In this document: piece after piece, positions 7,161-13,732 of the stretch | How positions within the stretch are numbered: position 1 is the stretch's first letter | How the letters are laid out: every line of letters begins with the position of its first letter | Assembly (NCBI GenBank): GCA_020629355.1 | Contig: JAHDDM010000010.1 | Span: 1-13,732, forward strand | Origin: Rhodospirillaceae bacterium | GTDB taxonomy: Bacteria; Pseudomonadota; Alphaproteobacteria; JABSOH01 | DNA: 13,732 bases | Direction: 5' to 3' | Position numbers and translations under genes: made by a program | Notes under the pieces: generated by a model | The model's database searches: none | Told to the model about the DNA's origin: nothing | The model's input: only the letters and a program-made list of their open reading frames with translations

Positions 7161-8485
7161 TGACCGTATCTTTTTTGCAGCCTATACGATTTTTGATACT
7201 GGCGCTGGCTCTGGGTCTGTTTAGCGCGCCTGTTTCTGCACAGCTACGGGTGGATATTACACAGGGCGGTAGCGAGCCCCTGCCGATTGCGGTGCTGGAT
7301 TTTTCGAATAACAGTGCCTCGCCAGCTTTACAGAATTTAGGCCGTTCCATCGCTGAAGTCATTCGGAATAATCTCGCCAACACGCTTTTGTTTGCGGTGA
7401 CACCCACTGAAGCAATGATCAAGCGTTATATCGGTCTTGATCGCGAGCCAAACTTTGAAAACTGGCGCATTATCAATACTCAAGCCGTGGTGCATGGTCA
7501 TGTCCAACAAAAGCCGGATGGGACTATATCGGTGGGTTTTCGGCTTTGGGATGCCTATCAAGAAGTGCAGATGTTCGCCAGCGAATACGGTGCCAGCGCC
7601 AGCGCGTGGCGACGAATCGCACATATCATGTCCGATGCAATATATAGTCGTCTCACTGGCGAAGGCGCGTATTTTGACAGCAGTATCGTCTATATTGCCG
7701 AATCCGGGCCAGCAGACAAGCGCATCAAAAGGCTGGCGATTATGGATCAAGACGGCGCAAACCACAGTTTCTTGACCAATGGCCTCGAAACCGTCTTAAC
7801 ACCACGTTTTTCACCAACAAAACGCGAAATTACCTACCTCAGCTATTCCTCTGGTGTCCCACATGTCTATCTGTATGACATCAGCACTGGCCGGCAAGAG
7901 ATTCTGGGCAGCTACGAAGGAATTACCTTTGCTCCAAGATTCTCACCCGATGGAAACTCGTTGATCTTTAGCCAGTCTATCCGTGGCAATTCCGAAATTT
8001 ACACCATCAACCTCCGCAATCGCAAACGCCAACGCTTGACGAATAACGGCGCGATTGATACCTCGCCTAGCTTTTCGCCAGACGGCACACAGGTCGTCTT
8101 TACTTCAGACCGTGGCAGCAAGCCGCATCTCTATGTAATGAACTCTGACGGCAGCAACCCTGAACGTATCAGCTTCGGTAAAGGCTCGTATACGACACCT
8201 GTCTGGTCTCCGCGCGGAGACCTGATCGCCTTCACCAAACAAGAGCGCGGCAAGTTCTCTATCGGGGTCATGCGCACAGATGGTTCGGAGGAACGTATTC
8301 TATCGCAAAGTTACCTTGAAGAAGGCCCAACATGGTCGCCGAATGGCCGCGTGCTGATGTTCTTCCGCGAATCACAGCAGGGCAATGATGCTAAGCTATA
8401 TAGCGTTGACCTCACGGGTCATAATCTGCGTGAAGTCCCGACTCCAATTAACGCTTCTGACCCTGCCTGGTCACCACTAAAGTGA
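7160..8485 (+). CDS. tolB: Tol-Pal periplasmic beta-propeller protein TolB
   Basis: TolB is the periplasmic protein that binds Pal and TolA and so controls Pal movement to the division site. The 441-residue precursor has a clear signal peptide (residues 1-27, hydrophobic core [11 protein letters not shown], cleavage after VSA), and the mature protein begins QLRVDITQG. The N-terminal domain runs to about residue 165 ([24 protein letters not shown]). The rest is a six-bladed propeller with repeated FSPDG/WSP motifs: [56 protein letters not shown] and DPAWSP. The ATG overlaps the tolA stop by one base. The stop codon lies in a short palindrome (8481-8495). Confidence 0.98.
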   Translation: MTVSFLQPIRFLILALALGLFSAPVSAQLRVDITQGGSEPLPIAVLDFSNNSASPALQNLGRSIAEVIRNNLANTLLFAVTPTEAMIKRYIGLDREPNFENWRIINTQAVVHGHVQQKPDGTISVGFRLWDAYQEVQMFASEYGASASAWRRIAHIMSDAIYSRLTGEGAYFDSSIVYIAESGPADKRIKRLAIMDQDGANHSFLTNGLETVLTPRFSPTKREITYLSYSSGVPHVYLYDISTGRQEILGSYEGITFAPRFSPDGNSLIFSQSIRGNSEIYTINLRNRKRQRLTNNGAIDTSPSFSPDGTQVVFTSDRGSKPHLYVMNSDGSNPERISFGKGSYTTPVWSPRGDLIAFTKQERGKFSIGVMRTDGSEERILSQSYLEEGPTWSPNGRVLMFFRESQQGNDAKLYSVDLTGHNLREVPTPINASDPAWSPLK

Positions 8486-8495
8486 TTTAATCACT
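8481..8495 (+). terminator. Weak stem-loop at the tolB stop codon
   Basis: AGTGAT (8481-8486) and ATCACT (8490-8495) form a perfect 6-bp stem with a TTA loop, containing the tolB TGA. The stem is AT-rich and is not followed at once by a T-run, so it is at most a weak attenuator or an mRNA end-protecting structure between tolB and pal. Confidence 0.25.
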
Positions 8496-8522
8496 GGCTG
8501 AGACGATTATCTAAGTTTTCGA

Positions 8523-8551
8523 TAGAAAAGTTCCCTAGGCTGGGGCATAAT
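8523..8551 (+). promoter_or_regulatory. Candidate sigma-70 promoter upstream of pal
   Basis: In the 116-bp tolB-pal spacer I see TAGAAA (8523-8528, 4 of 6 matches to TTGACA) and CATAAT (8546-8551, 5 of 6 matches to TATAAT) separated by 17 bp. A second -10-like TATAAG lies at 8556-8561. The distance to the pal start leaves a leader of about 45 nt. The spacer length itself, long in an otherwise overlapping operon, fits an extra promoter that lets pal be made in excess of the other Tol proteins. Sequence inspection only. Confidence 0.4.
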
Positions 8552-8601
8552 GCGCTATAAGCTTTAGAATATAGTGATTTTTAATTAAGGAGAATTTCCC
8601 C

Positions 8602-9153
8602 ATGACCCGCAAAACATCCCTCAAAACACATTGGATTGTTGCACTTGGTGCGGCACTGGCACTGGCAGCCTGCTCAACCCCAAAACAAGAAACGAGCACG
8701 ACAGCAGTCGATGCTACCGGTAGCAATCAAGCCAATACCGTTAGTTCCGAGACTCAAATTTCTGTCGCCACCACAGACAACAGTATCCGCCCTGGCAGTT
8801 CTGATGACTTTGCGCTGAATGTCCCTGATCGGGTTTTCTTCGGCTATGACCGCTATGACCTTTCTGCTGAAGCGGGTGATATTCTGGATACTCAAGTGCG
8901 TTGGTTACAAAACTATGGCAATGTCAACATTGTCATCGGTGGCCACGCTGATAATCGCGGAACACGGGAATACAACCTTGCACTTTCCGAACGTCGGGCG
9001 CAATCCGTGCGTGACTATATGGTGGGTCTGGGTATCAGCTCTGATCGTATCACTGTGGTGCCTTACGGCAAGGAACGTCCTGCTGTTGTCGGCAATAATG
9101 AAAGTGCCTGGGCAGAGAATCGCCGTGCTGTAACCACCGTTGATGCTCGCTAA
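8602..9153 (+). CDS. pal: Peptidoglycan-associated lipoprotein Pal
   Basis: Pal is the outer-membrane lipoprotein that binds peptidoglycan through an OmpA-like domain and is positioned by TolB and TolA during division. The 183-residue precursor has a lipoprotein signal with lipobox L21-A-A-C24 and Ser at +2, which predicts outer-membrane sorting. A Ser/Thr-rich linker of about 50 residues follows. The OmpA-like domain (about 75-183) carries VFFGYDRYDL, the meso-diaminopimelate-binding motif GGHADNRGTREYNLALSERRA and the C-terminal WAENRRAV. The ATG at 8602 is preceded by a strong AAGGAG (8587-8592) at 9-nt spacing, much better than other starts in the operon, in keeping with an abundant lipoprotein. 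Confidence 0.98.
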   Translation: MTRKTSLKTHWIVALGAALALAACSTPKQETSTTAVDATGSNQANTVSSETQISVATTDNSIRPGSSDDFALNVPDRVFFGYDRYDLSAEAGDILDTQVRWLQNYGNVNIVIGGHADNRGTREYNLALSERRAQSVRDYMVGLGISSDRITVVPYGKERPAVVGNNESAWAENRRAVTTVDAR

Positions 9154-9167
9154 CAACATCCTTTACC

Positions 9168-9196
9168 GAGGAGCTGTTCTTTTTGAACAGCTCCTC
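9168..9196 (+). terminator. Perfect 12-bp hairpin between pal and cpoB (attenuator or RBS-masking structure)
   Basis: GAGGAGCTGTTC (9168-9179) and GAACAGCTCCTC (9185-9196) pair perfectly around a TTTTT loop. It starts 14 bp after the pal stop. The sequence after it (TGTCATTATG) is not a T-run, so as an intrinsic terminator it is incomplete. Its 5' arm begins with GAGGAG, the only good Shine-Dalgarno near the cpoB start, and the 3' arm is its exact complement. It may lower cpoB translation, protect the upstream pal mRNA 3' end, or cause partial termination. Confidence 0.6.
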
Positions 9197-10076
9197 TGTC
9201 ATTATGTTTATACGCACCTGTTCTATCTCACTTGTCTTGATGTTGTGTGCGGCTTCGGTGTCTGCACAGGACTTGGTCGCCGATATTGCGGCCTTGCGTC
9301 AAGACACCAAGGCTGAAACTGCTGCCATTCGACAGCAACAAACACGCTTGCAAACCAAGCTGCAAAGCGAGACTCAAGACCGCCGCCGCCTTCAGGGTGA
9401 TATTGAAGAGCTGAACTTTCGGCTGAAAAGGCTTGAAAGCCGTTTTGATAATCTTGTCGGAGCGTTGGATCTCCGCCTACAGGATATTGAAGACGCGATT
9501 GCAGCCTCGAAAATACCAGAAAATCCAGAAATATCCGAAACACCAGAAACACCAGAGTCATCGGAAGAGGCTTCGACTGAAACGGCCATTGCCCCATCAA
9601 GCACTTCAACAGCACCTTCAACAGGGACTTTAGGCACGATAACCGTTGATACAGAGGGCGCGGTTACAAATGTATCACTGGCAGAAAAAACTTTTGAAGA
9701 CCGGTATGATGAAGCGCTCGCCTTGATGAGCAAAAAAGCTTACCCTGAGGCTCGTGCAAAGCTACAGGCACTGGTCACTGAAGACTCGAAACATGCCTTA
9801 TCCAGTAATGTTCTGTACTGGCTTGGTGAAAGCTATTATGTCGAAGGCGATTATAAAAGTGCCATGAGCCAATTTGCCCGCTCTGCCAAACAATATCCAG
9901 ATGGTGCTAAGCGTCTGGATAGTTTGCTGAAAATTGGCCTGTCTTTAGGCAATATCGGCAGGATTGAGCAGGCCTGTAAAATATTGCACGATATGGTCAA
10001 GAACGTCGAAAATATCCCGAGCGATATTGCTTTGAGCCGCGATACCGTCCGCAAACGCTTCGGCTGTAGTGGTTAA
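9183..10076 (+). CDS. cpoB: Cell division coordinator CpoB (YbgF), Tol-associated TPR protein
   Basis: CpoB (YbgF) is a periplasmic TolA-binding protein that in Escherichia coli coordinates outer-membrane constriction with septal peptidoglycan synthesis. The product has a signal peptide (hydrophobic SISLVLMLCAA, cleavage after VSA at about residue 28) and a Gln/Arg/Leu-rich coiled coil (about 35-105). A low-complexity Pro/Glu/Ser/Thr linker (about 110-155) follows, then TPR repeats from about 172 (FEDRYDEALALMSKKAYPEARAKL, VLYWLGESYYVEGDYKSAMSQF) to a final RKRFGC. The start is uncertain: TTG at 9183 has GAGGAG 9 nt upstream but lies in the loop of a hairpin; ATG at 9204, seven codons later, gives an equally good signal peptide but has no ribosome-binding site. 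The stop overlaps tilS by 8 bp. Confidence 0.9.
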   Translation: MNSSSVIMFIRTCSISLVLMLCAASVSAQDLVADIAALRQDTKAETAAIRQQQTRLQTKLQSETQDRRRLQGDIEELNFRLKRLESRFDNLVGALDLRLQDIEDAIAASKIPENPEISETPETPESSEEASTETAIAPSSTSTAPSTGTLGTITVDTEGAVTNVSLAEKTFEDRYDEALALMSKKAYPEARAKLQALVTEDSKHALSSNVLYWLGESYYVEGDYKSAMSQFARSAKQYPDGAKRLDSLLKIGLSLGNIGRIEQACKILHDMVKNVENIPSDIALSRDTVRKRFGCSG

Positions 10077-11352
10077 GATAGATATTGCATTAGAACCCGA
10101 TTTTGACGCGATTCTGAACCATCTGCGTGAAAAATCCTCCCAGCCGTTGCGATTGCTCGTCGGCTGTTCTGGTGGCGCGGATAGTCTGGCCTTGACGCTA
10201 CTTTGTGCGGATTGGATTGCTAGGCATGACGGCGCAATGCTGGCTCTGGTGGTGGATCATGGATTGCGCGCTGGCTCTGAGCTTGAAGCAGAACAGACTC
10301 GAAATTGGCTACAGCAACAGGGAATTTCTGCCTGTGTAAAACGAATCGGCAATACATCTTCTGGGAATATTTTGGCCTTTGCCCGTCGCGAACGACTGAA
10401 CCTGCTTTGTGCGGCGGCTGAAGAATTTGCTGCCGATGCGATTCTGTTGGGACACCACAGGGGTGATCAGGCAGAGACGGTTCTGGATCACCTTGCCCGT
10501 GGTAGTCACGCCCTTGGTTTATGCGGAATGCAAACCTATACGCATTATCAGAACAGGCTTTTTTTGCGGCCTTTGTTACAGCAGTCTCCGATACGGCTTC
10601 GCGCCTATGTCCAAGCCCATCGCGCACCGATTATCGATGACCCAAGCAATCGCGACAAACGTTTTCGCCGTGTCCGTATCCGACATTGGCTATGGCAATC
10701 ACCAGAACTGATCAATCACGCCCTGGATATTGCCGAACAGGCCAGACACTTAGCGGGAGTAGAACTTGCCGCAAGCCGAAAACTTTTGAACGAAACTGTG
10801 ACACAGCCTTTATACGGTGTTCTGTGTCTTGATACTGCTGGCTGGTGTTCCGTGCCGAAAACTGTCCAGTATCGCACTTTAGGCAGCCTGATTCGTTATT
10901 TGTCAGGCCGCGAATTTCCACCACGCCGCAAACAGATTCGCCATGCTTGCGATTGGCTGCACCACGGCGAATCACCTCAGATCACCTTGAATCATGTTCG
11001 GCTATACCGCCAGCAACAAAAAATATGGCTGTATAGTGATACACGAAAAAAGCCGCAAAGCCTTGCACCACAACAAACCCTTCAATGGGGTGCACATTGG
11101 TTGATTCGTAATCCTGATGCCAGACATATCTCTGTGCGCACGATGGGACGGAAACTTTGGCGGCAGTTGATGCCCGAATTTGTCAATCAGGCTTTTCTTG
11201 GTGAAACCTGCCCTGTGATCACAATGCTATCGGATACGCAAAACCCTTATTTTGATACACAAAAATACTTCCAACCAACTCTGCAAGTACAGATTGGTGC
11301 GGATTTATCAAAATCAGGTCTTTATTTTGACAAGATTTATCCTATATCATAG
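10069..11352 (+). CDS. tilS: tRNA(Ile)-lysidine synthetase TilS
   Basis: TilS attaches lysine to C34 of tRNA-Ile(CAU), changing its codon specificity from AUG to AUA and its charging to isoleucine. The 427-residue protein has the PP-loop ATP site SGGADS (34-39), VVDHGLR (61-67), [11 protein letters not shown] (about 100-110) and the [18 protein letters not shown] segment (128 on). The family usually has HHxDDQxET; here the first Asp is Gly132 while D133, E136 and T137 remain. After the roughly 220-residue catalytic domain come a helical middle region and a divergent C-terminal domain ([13 protein letters not shown]). The start is GTG at 10069, overlapping cpoB by 8 bp, so it is translationally linked to the tol operon; the tilS-ftsH order is common in proteobacteria. 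Confidence 0.95.
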   Translation: MVKIDIALEPDFDAILNHLREKSSQPLRLLVGCSGGADSLALTLLCADWIARHDGAMLALVVDHGLRAGSELEAEQTRNWLQQQGISACVKRIGNTSSGNILAFARRERLNLLCAAAEEFAADAILLGHHRGDQAETVLDHLARGSHALGLCGMQTYTHYQNRLFLRPLLQQSPIRLRAYVQAHRAPIIDDPSNRDKRFRRVRIRHWLWQSPELINHALDIAEQARHLAGVELAASRKLLNETVTQPLYGVLCLDTAGWCSVPKTVQYRTLGSLIRYLSGREFPPRRKQIRHACDWLHHGESPQITLNHVRLYRQQQKIWLYSDTRKKPQSLAPQQTLQWGAHWLIRNPDARHISVRTMGRKLWRQLMPEFVNQAFLGETCPVITMLSDTQNPYFDTQKYFQPTLQVQIGADLSKSGLYFDKIYPIS

Positions 11353-11355
11353 CAA
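11327..11355 (+). promoter_or_regulatory. Candidate promoter for ftsH at the end of tilS
   Basis: A perfect TTGACA lies at 11327-11332 in the last codons of tilS. At 17-bp spacing the -10 position is TAGCAA (11350-11355), only 3 of 6 matches; better-looking TATCAT copies at 11345 and 11357 fall at 12 and 24 bp, outside the usual range. The position is right for an ftsH promoter but the -10 is poor. Confidence 0.3.
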
Positions 11356-11366
11356 GTATCATAGCA
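11345..11366 (+). repeat. 12-bp-period tandem duplication across the tilS stop codon
   Basis: TATCATAGCA occurs at 11345-11354 and again at 11357-11366, separated by AG. The first copy contains the tilS TAG. It looks like a small slippage duplication in the tilS-ftsH spacer. Confidence 0.6.
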
Positions 11367-11410
11367 GAACCTGTATCCTGTCTTGCGAAATTATTAGGAG
11401 ACCCTCCCTC

Positions 11411-13324
11411 ATGGGCAAATTCGGAAAAAACATCGGCCTCTGGCTCGTGATCATCGCACTGGCAGCGTTTCTGTACAATATCTTCTTTGACACGTCATTT
11501 GAACCTGCAGGAACGAAGATTTCCTACTCGGAATTCATTACTCAAGTCGAAAACAACCAAGTACGTCAGGTGCAGATAGAAGGCCATGACATTTCTGGTT
11601 TCACCACCAGCAATCAAGCCTTCACAACCTACGCACCAAATGACGCTGAACTCCTGCCTTTATTGCGTAAGCATAATGTTCAAATCACTGCAAAGCCTCT
11701 TGAAGGGCCTTCTTTGCTGAGTGCCTTGTTCATCAATCTCCTGCCCATGTTACTCTTGATCGGGGTGTGGGTTTTTCTGTGGCGGCAGATGCAAGGCGGT
11801 GGTGGCGGTGGCCGCGCCATGGGCTTTGGCAAGTCGAAAGCCAAAATGCTGAACGAAAAATCTGGCCGCGTCACCTTTGAGGATGTTGCGGGTATCGAAG
11901 AGGCCAAGCAAGAACTGGAAGAAATTGTTGAATTTCTCCGTGACCCTGAACGTTATCAAAAGTTGGGCGGCAAAATCCCGAAAGGCGTACTGTTGGTAGG
12001 CCCTCCTGGAACAGGCAAGACCTTAACCGCGCGTGCTGTTGCTGGCGAAGCGAATGTGCCGTTCTTCACCATCAGCGGCTCGGACTTTGTCGAGATGTTT
12101 GTCGGTGTCGGCGCATCACGGGTACGGGATATGTTTGAGCAGGGCAAGAAAAACGCACCCTGTATTATTTTCATCGACGAAATTGACGCTGTAGGCCGTC
12201 ATCGTGGTGCAGGATTAGGCGGCGGTAATGATGAACGTGAACAGACCCTAAACCAGCTTCTTGTCGAGATGGATGGTTTTGAAAGCAACGAAGGCGTGAT
12301 TCTTATTGCCGCAACCAACCGACCCGATGTTCTTGATCCAGCGCTTCTGCGCCCTGGGCGTTTTGATCGCCAAGTCGTCGTGCCGAATCCTGATATTTTG
12401 GGTCGCGAAAAAATCCTCAAAGTCCATATTAAGGACGTGCCGACCACGCCAGATGTTGATGTTCGTACCATCGCACGGGGAACTCCAGGGTTTTCTGGTG
12501 CAGATTTGGCGAATCTCATCAACGAGGCCGCATTGATTGCGGCACGCCGTAATCGCCGTGCGGTCTCGATGCGCGAGCTGGAAGACGCCAAAGACAAAGT
12601 GATGATGGGCGCAGAACGCCGCTCGATGGTGATGAGCGAGGACGAGAAAAAACTCACTGCCTATCACGAAGCTGGCCATGCCTTGGCCACGGTATATTCT
12701 CCCGCCTCTGATCCGATTCATAAGGCCACCATCATTCCGCGTGGACGGGCTTTAGGAATGGTCATGCGTCTGCCAGAACGTGACGAGATTTCCATCGCGC
12801 GCGATAAGCTTGAAGCCAATCTGGTGGTGGGTATGGGCGGCCGTATCGCTGAGGAGAAAATCTTCGGGGCTGAAAAAATTACTACTGGTGCATCCAGCGA
12901 TATTCAAATGATCACCTCGCTTTCAAGGCGGATGGTCACTGAATGGGGCATGAGTGACAAGCTTGGTCCTCTGCGTTACCAAGAAAATCAGGACGAGGTA
13001 TTCTTAGGACACTCTGTCGCACGCCAGACCAGCATCTCGAACGACACTGCGAGGCTCATCGACGAGGAAGTACGCGCCTTAGTCGATAAGGCCACGAAGG
13101 ATTGCTGGAATATTCTCAACGAACACGAGGACGAACTGCATATTATCGCTAAGGGTTTGCTGGAATATGAAACCCTTTCTGGCGAGGATATTGATGCCCT
13201 GTTGAAAGGCGAGAGTATTGATAAGGCAGAACCGCCCAAGAAATCCAAAAAGCCGAAAAAGCCTGCAACACGACGCAAAAAGGCTACAGCAACCTCGGAT
13301 AATGACACCGCCGTACAGGGGTAA
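11411..13324 (+). CDS. ftsH: ATP-dependent zinc metalloprotease FtsH
   Basis: FtsH is the hexameric inner-membrane AAA+ protease that degrades damaged membrane proteins and selected cytoplasmic regulators. The 637-residue protein has a first membrane segment (about 9-24), a periplasmic domain of about 75 residues, a second segment (about 104-123) and a Gly-rich linker GGGGGGR. The AAA domain has Walker A GPPGTGKT (197-204), IIFIDEID and the second region of homology ([20 protein letters not shown]). The M41 zinc site is HEAGH (419-423), with D497 in GASSDIQM as the third ligand. The tail after about 600 is highly basic ([15 protein letters not shown]). The open frame extends upstream to 11252, but the ATG at 11411 follows AGGAG (11396-11400) and gives the conserved [14 protein letters not shown] start. 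Confidence 0.98.
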   Translation: MGKFGKNIGLWLVIIALAAFLYNIFFDTSFEPAGTKISYSEFITQVENNQVRQVQIEGHDISGFTTSNQAFTTYAPNDAELLPLLRKHNVQITAKPLEGPSLLSALFINLLPMLLLIGVWVFLWRQMQGGGGGGRAMGFGKSKAKMLNEKSGRVTFEDVAGIEEAKQELEEIVEFLRDPERYQKLGGKIPKGVLLVGPPGTGKTLTARAVAGEANVPFFTISGSDFVEMFVGVGASRVRDMFEQGKKNAPCIIFIDEIDAVGRHRGAGLGGGNDEREQTLNQLLVEMDGFESNEGVILIAATNRPDVLDPALLRPGRFDRQVVVPNPDILGREKILKVHIKDVPTTPDVDVRTIARGTPGFSGADLANLINEAALIAARRNRRAVSMRELEDAKDKVMMGAERRSMVMSEDEKKLTAYHEAGHALATVYSPASDPIHKATIIPRGRALGMVMRLPERDEISIARDKLEANLVVGMGGRIAEEKIFGAEKITTGASSDIQMITSLSRRMVTEWGMSDKLGPLRYQENQDEVFLGHSVARQTSISNDTARLIDEEVRALVDKATKDCWNILNEHEDELHIIAKGLLEYETLSGEDIDALLKGESIDKAEPPKKSKKPKKPATRRKKATATSDNDTAVQG

Positions 13325-13330
13325 ATCCTC

Positions 13331-13732
13331 ATGCGTTTTTGGGCTTTAGCAATTACTGTTCTGTGGTTTGGCCTGTATTCTGGCATGGTGCAAGCTCAGC
13401 TGAACGGGTTTGAGGGCTATGAGAACCGTGTTCTTGGTGCTGAACCTCCGGTGATTGAGGCCGTATTGGACCAAGACCTTGAAGCCCTGCAAAAGCTATG
13501 GCAGAGAAACCGTCTTCGTTACCAAGACCGTGGTCGTCAAGGCCGCACGGCATTGATCACCGCAGCAATGATCGGCAATCGTGAGATTCTCGATTACCTG
13601 ATCACAAAAGATGCTTTGCTTGAGGCCACGGATGATGTCGGTAACACTGCATTACATTACGCTGCAACACAAGGACACATCAGCATTATTGAAAACCTCA
13701 TTGACGCGGGGGCGAATATGGACAGCACCAAT
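13331..13732 (+). CDS. Secreted ankyrin-repeat protein, 3' end beyond window
   Basis: The frame from ATG 13331 stays open for 134 codons to the window edge, so the gene is cut off. It begins with a likely signal peptide (MRFWALAITVLWFGLYSGMV, cleavage after VQA at residue 22). An irregular repeat-like segment follows (about 38-68, EPPVIEAVLDQDLEALQKL), then two ankyrin repeats. The first has GRTALITAAMIGNREILDYL (71-90); the second is GNTALHYAATQGHISIIENL with IDAGAN (104-129), which matches the ankyrin consensus closely. Ankyrin repeats bind proteins; no enzyme domain is visible in this part. It starts 6 bp after the ftsH stop, so it is probably cotranscribed with ftsH and its product is exported to the periplasm. 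Total length and partner are unknown. Confidence 0.88.
   Translation, partial: MRFWALAITVLWFGLYSGMVQAQLNGFEGYENRVLGAEPPVIEAVLDQDLEALQKLWQRNRLRYQDRGRQGRTALITAAMIGNREILDYLITKDALLEATDDVGNTALHYAATQGHISIIENLIDAGANMDSTN

Noticed and set aside
12199..12721. Two overlapping minus-strand frames opposite the ftsH AAA and protease domains
   Set aside because: Antisense to strongly conserved coding sequence; Ser/Arg-rich without motifs.

Overview
The window is a conserved housekeeping segment of a Gram-negative chromosome, most likely from an alphaproteobacterium. The main reason is gene order: yebC-ruvC-ruvA-ruvB, then tolQ-tolR-tolA-tolB-pal-cpoB, then tilS-ftsH, an arrangement familiar from that class. 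By eye the base composition is near 50% GC. The exact order or genus cannot be settled from this sequence. Gene density is very high and most start/stop junctions overlap. I see no tRNA, rRNA, CRISPR array, transposase, integrase or phage gene.

Layout. Positions 18-1831 (minus strand) hold a three-gene operon: a YggS/PipY-type PLP-binding protein, a MoaB-type molybdenum-cofactor protein and a LysE/RhtB-family exporter. A roughly 98-bp divergent spacer separates it from the plus-strand block. Positions 1930-4857 encode YebC and the RuvC, RuvA and RuvB Holliday-junction proteins, each gene overlapping the next by 4 bp. A 245-bp spacer (4858-5102) follows; it carries a two-hairpin palindromic repeat at the place where many alphaproteobacteria have the ybgC thioesterase gene. 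Positions 5103-10076 encode the full Tol-Pal envelope system plus CpoB. tilS follows and overlaps cpoB by 8 bp, then ftsH with its own leader. Six bases after ftsH begins a secreted ankyrin-repeat protein that runs off the end of the window.

How the genes work together. RuvA/B branch-migrate and RuvC cuts Holliday junctions. YebC helps translation through difficult sequences. TolQ/R form the proton-driven inner-membrane motor, TolA spans the periplasm, and TolB, Pal and CpoB act in the periplasm and at the outer membrane during constriction. TilS makes the lysidine of tRNA-Ile(CAU), and FtsH degrades membrane and regulatory proteins.

I found no convincing new multi-gene system. The points most worth checking are non-coding or peripheral: the perfect 12-bp hairpin between pal and cpoB that pairs the likely cpoB ribosome-binding site, the two-hairpin repeat replacing ybgC, a possible separate promoter for pal, the Lys/Pro-rich TolA stalk, and the exported ankyrin protein behind ftsH.
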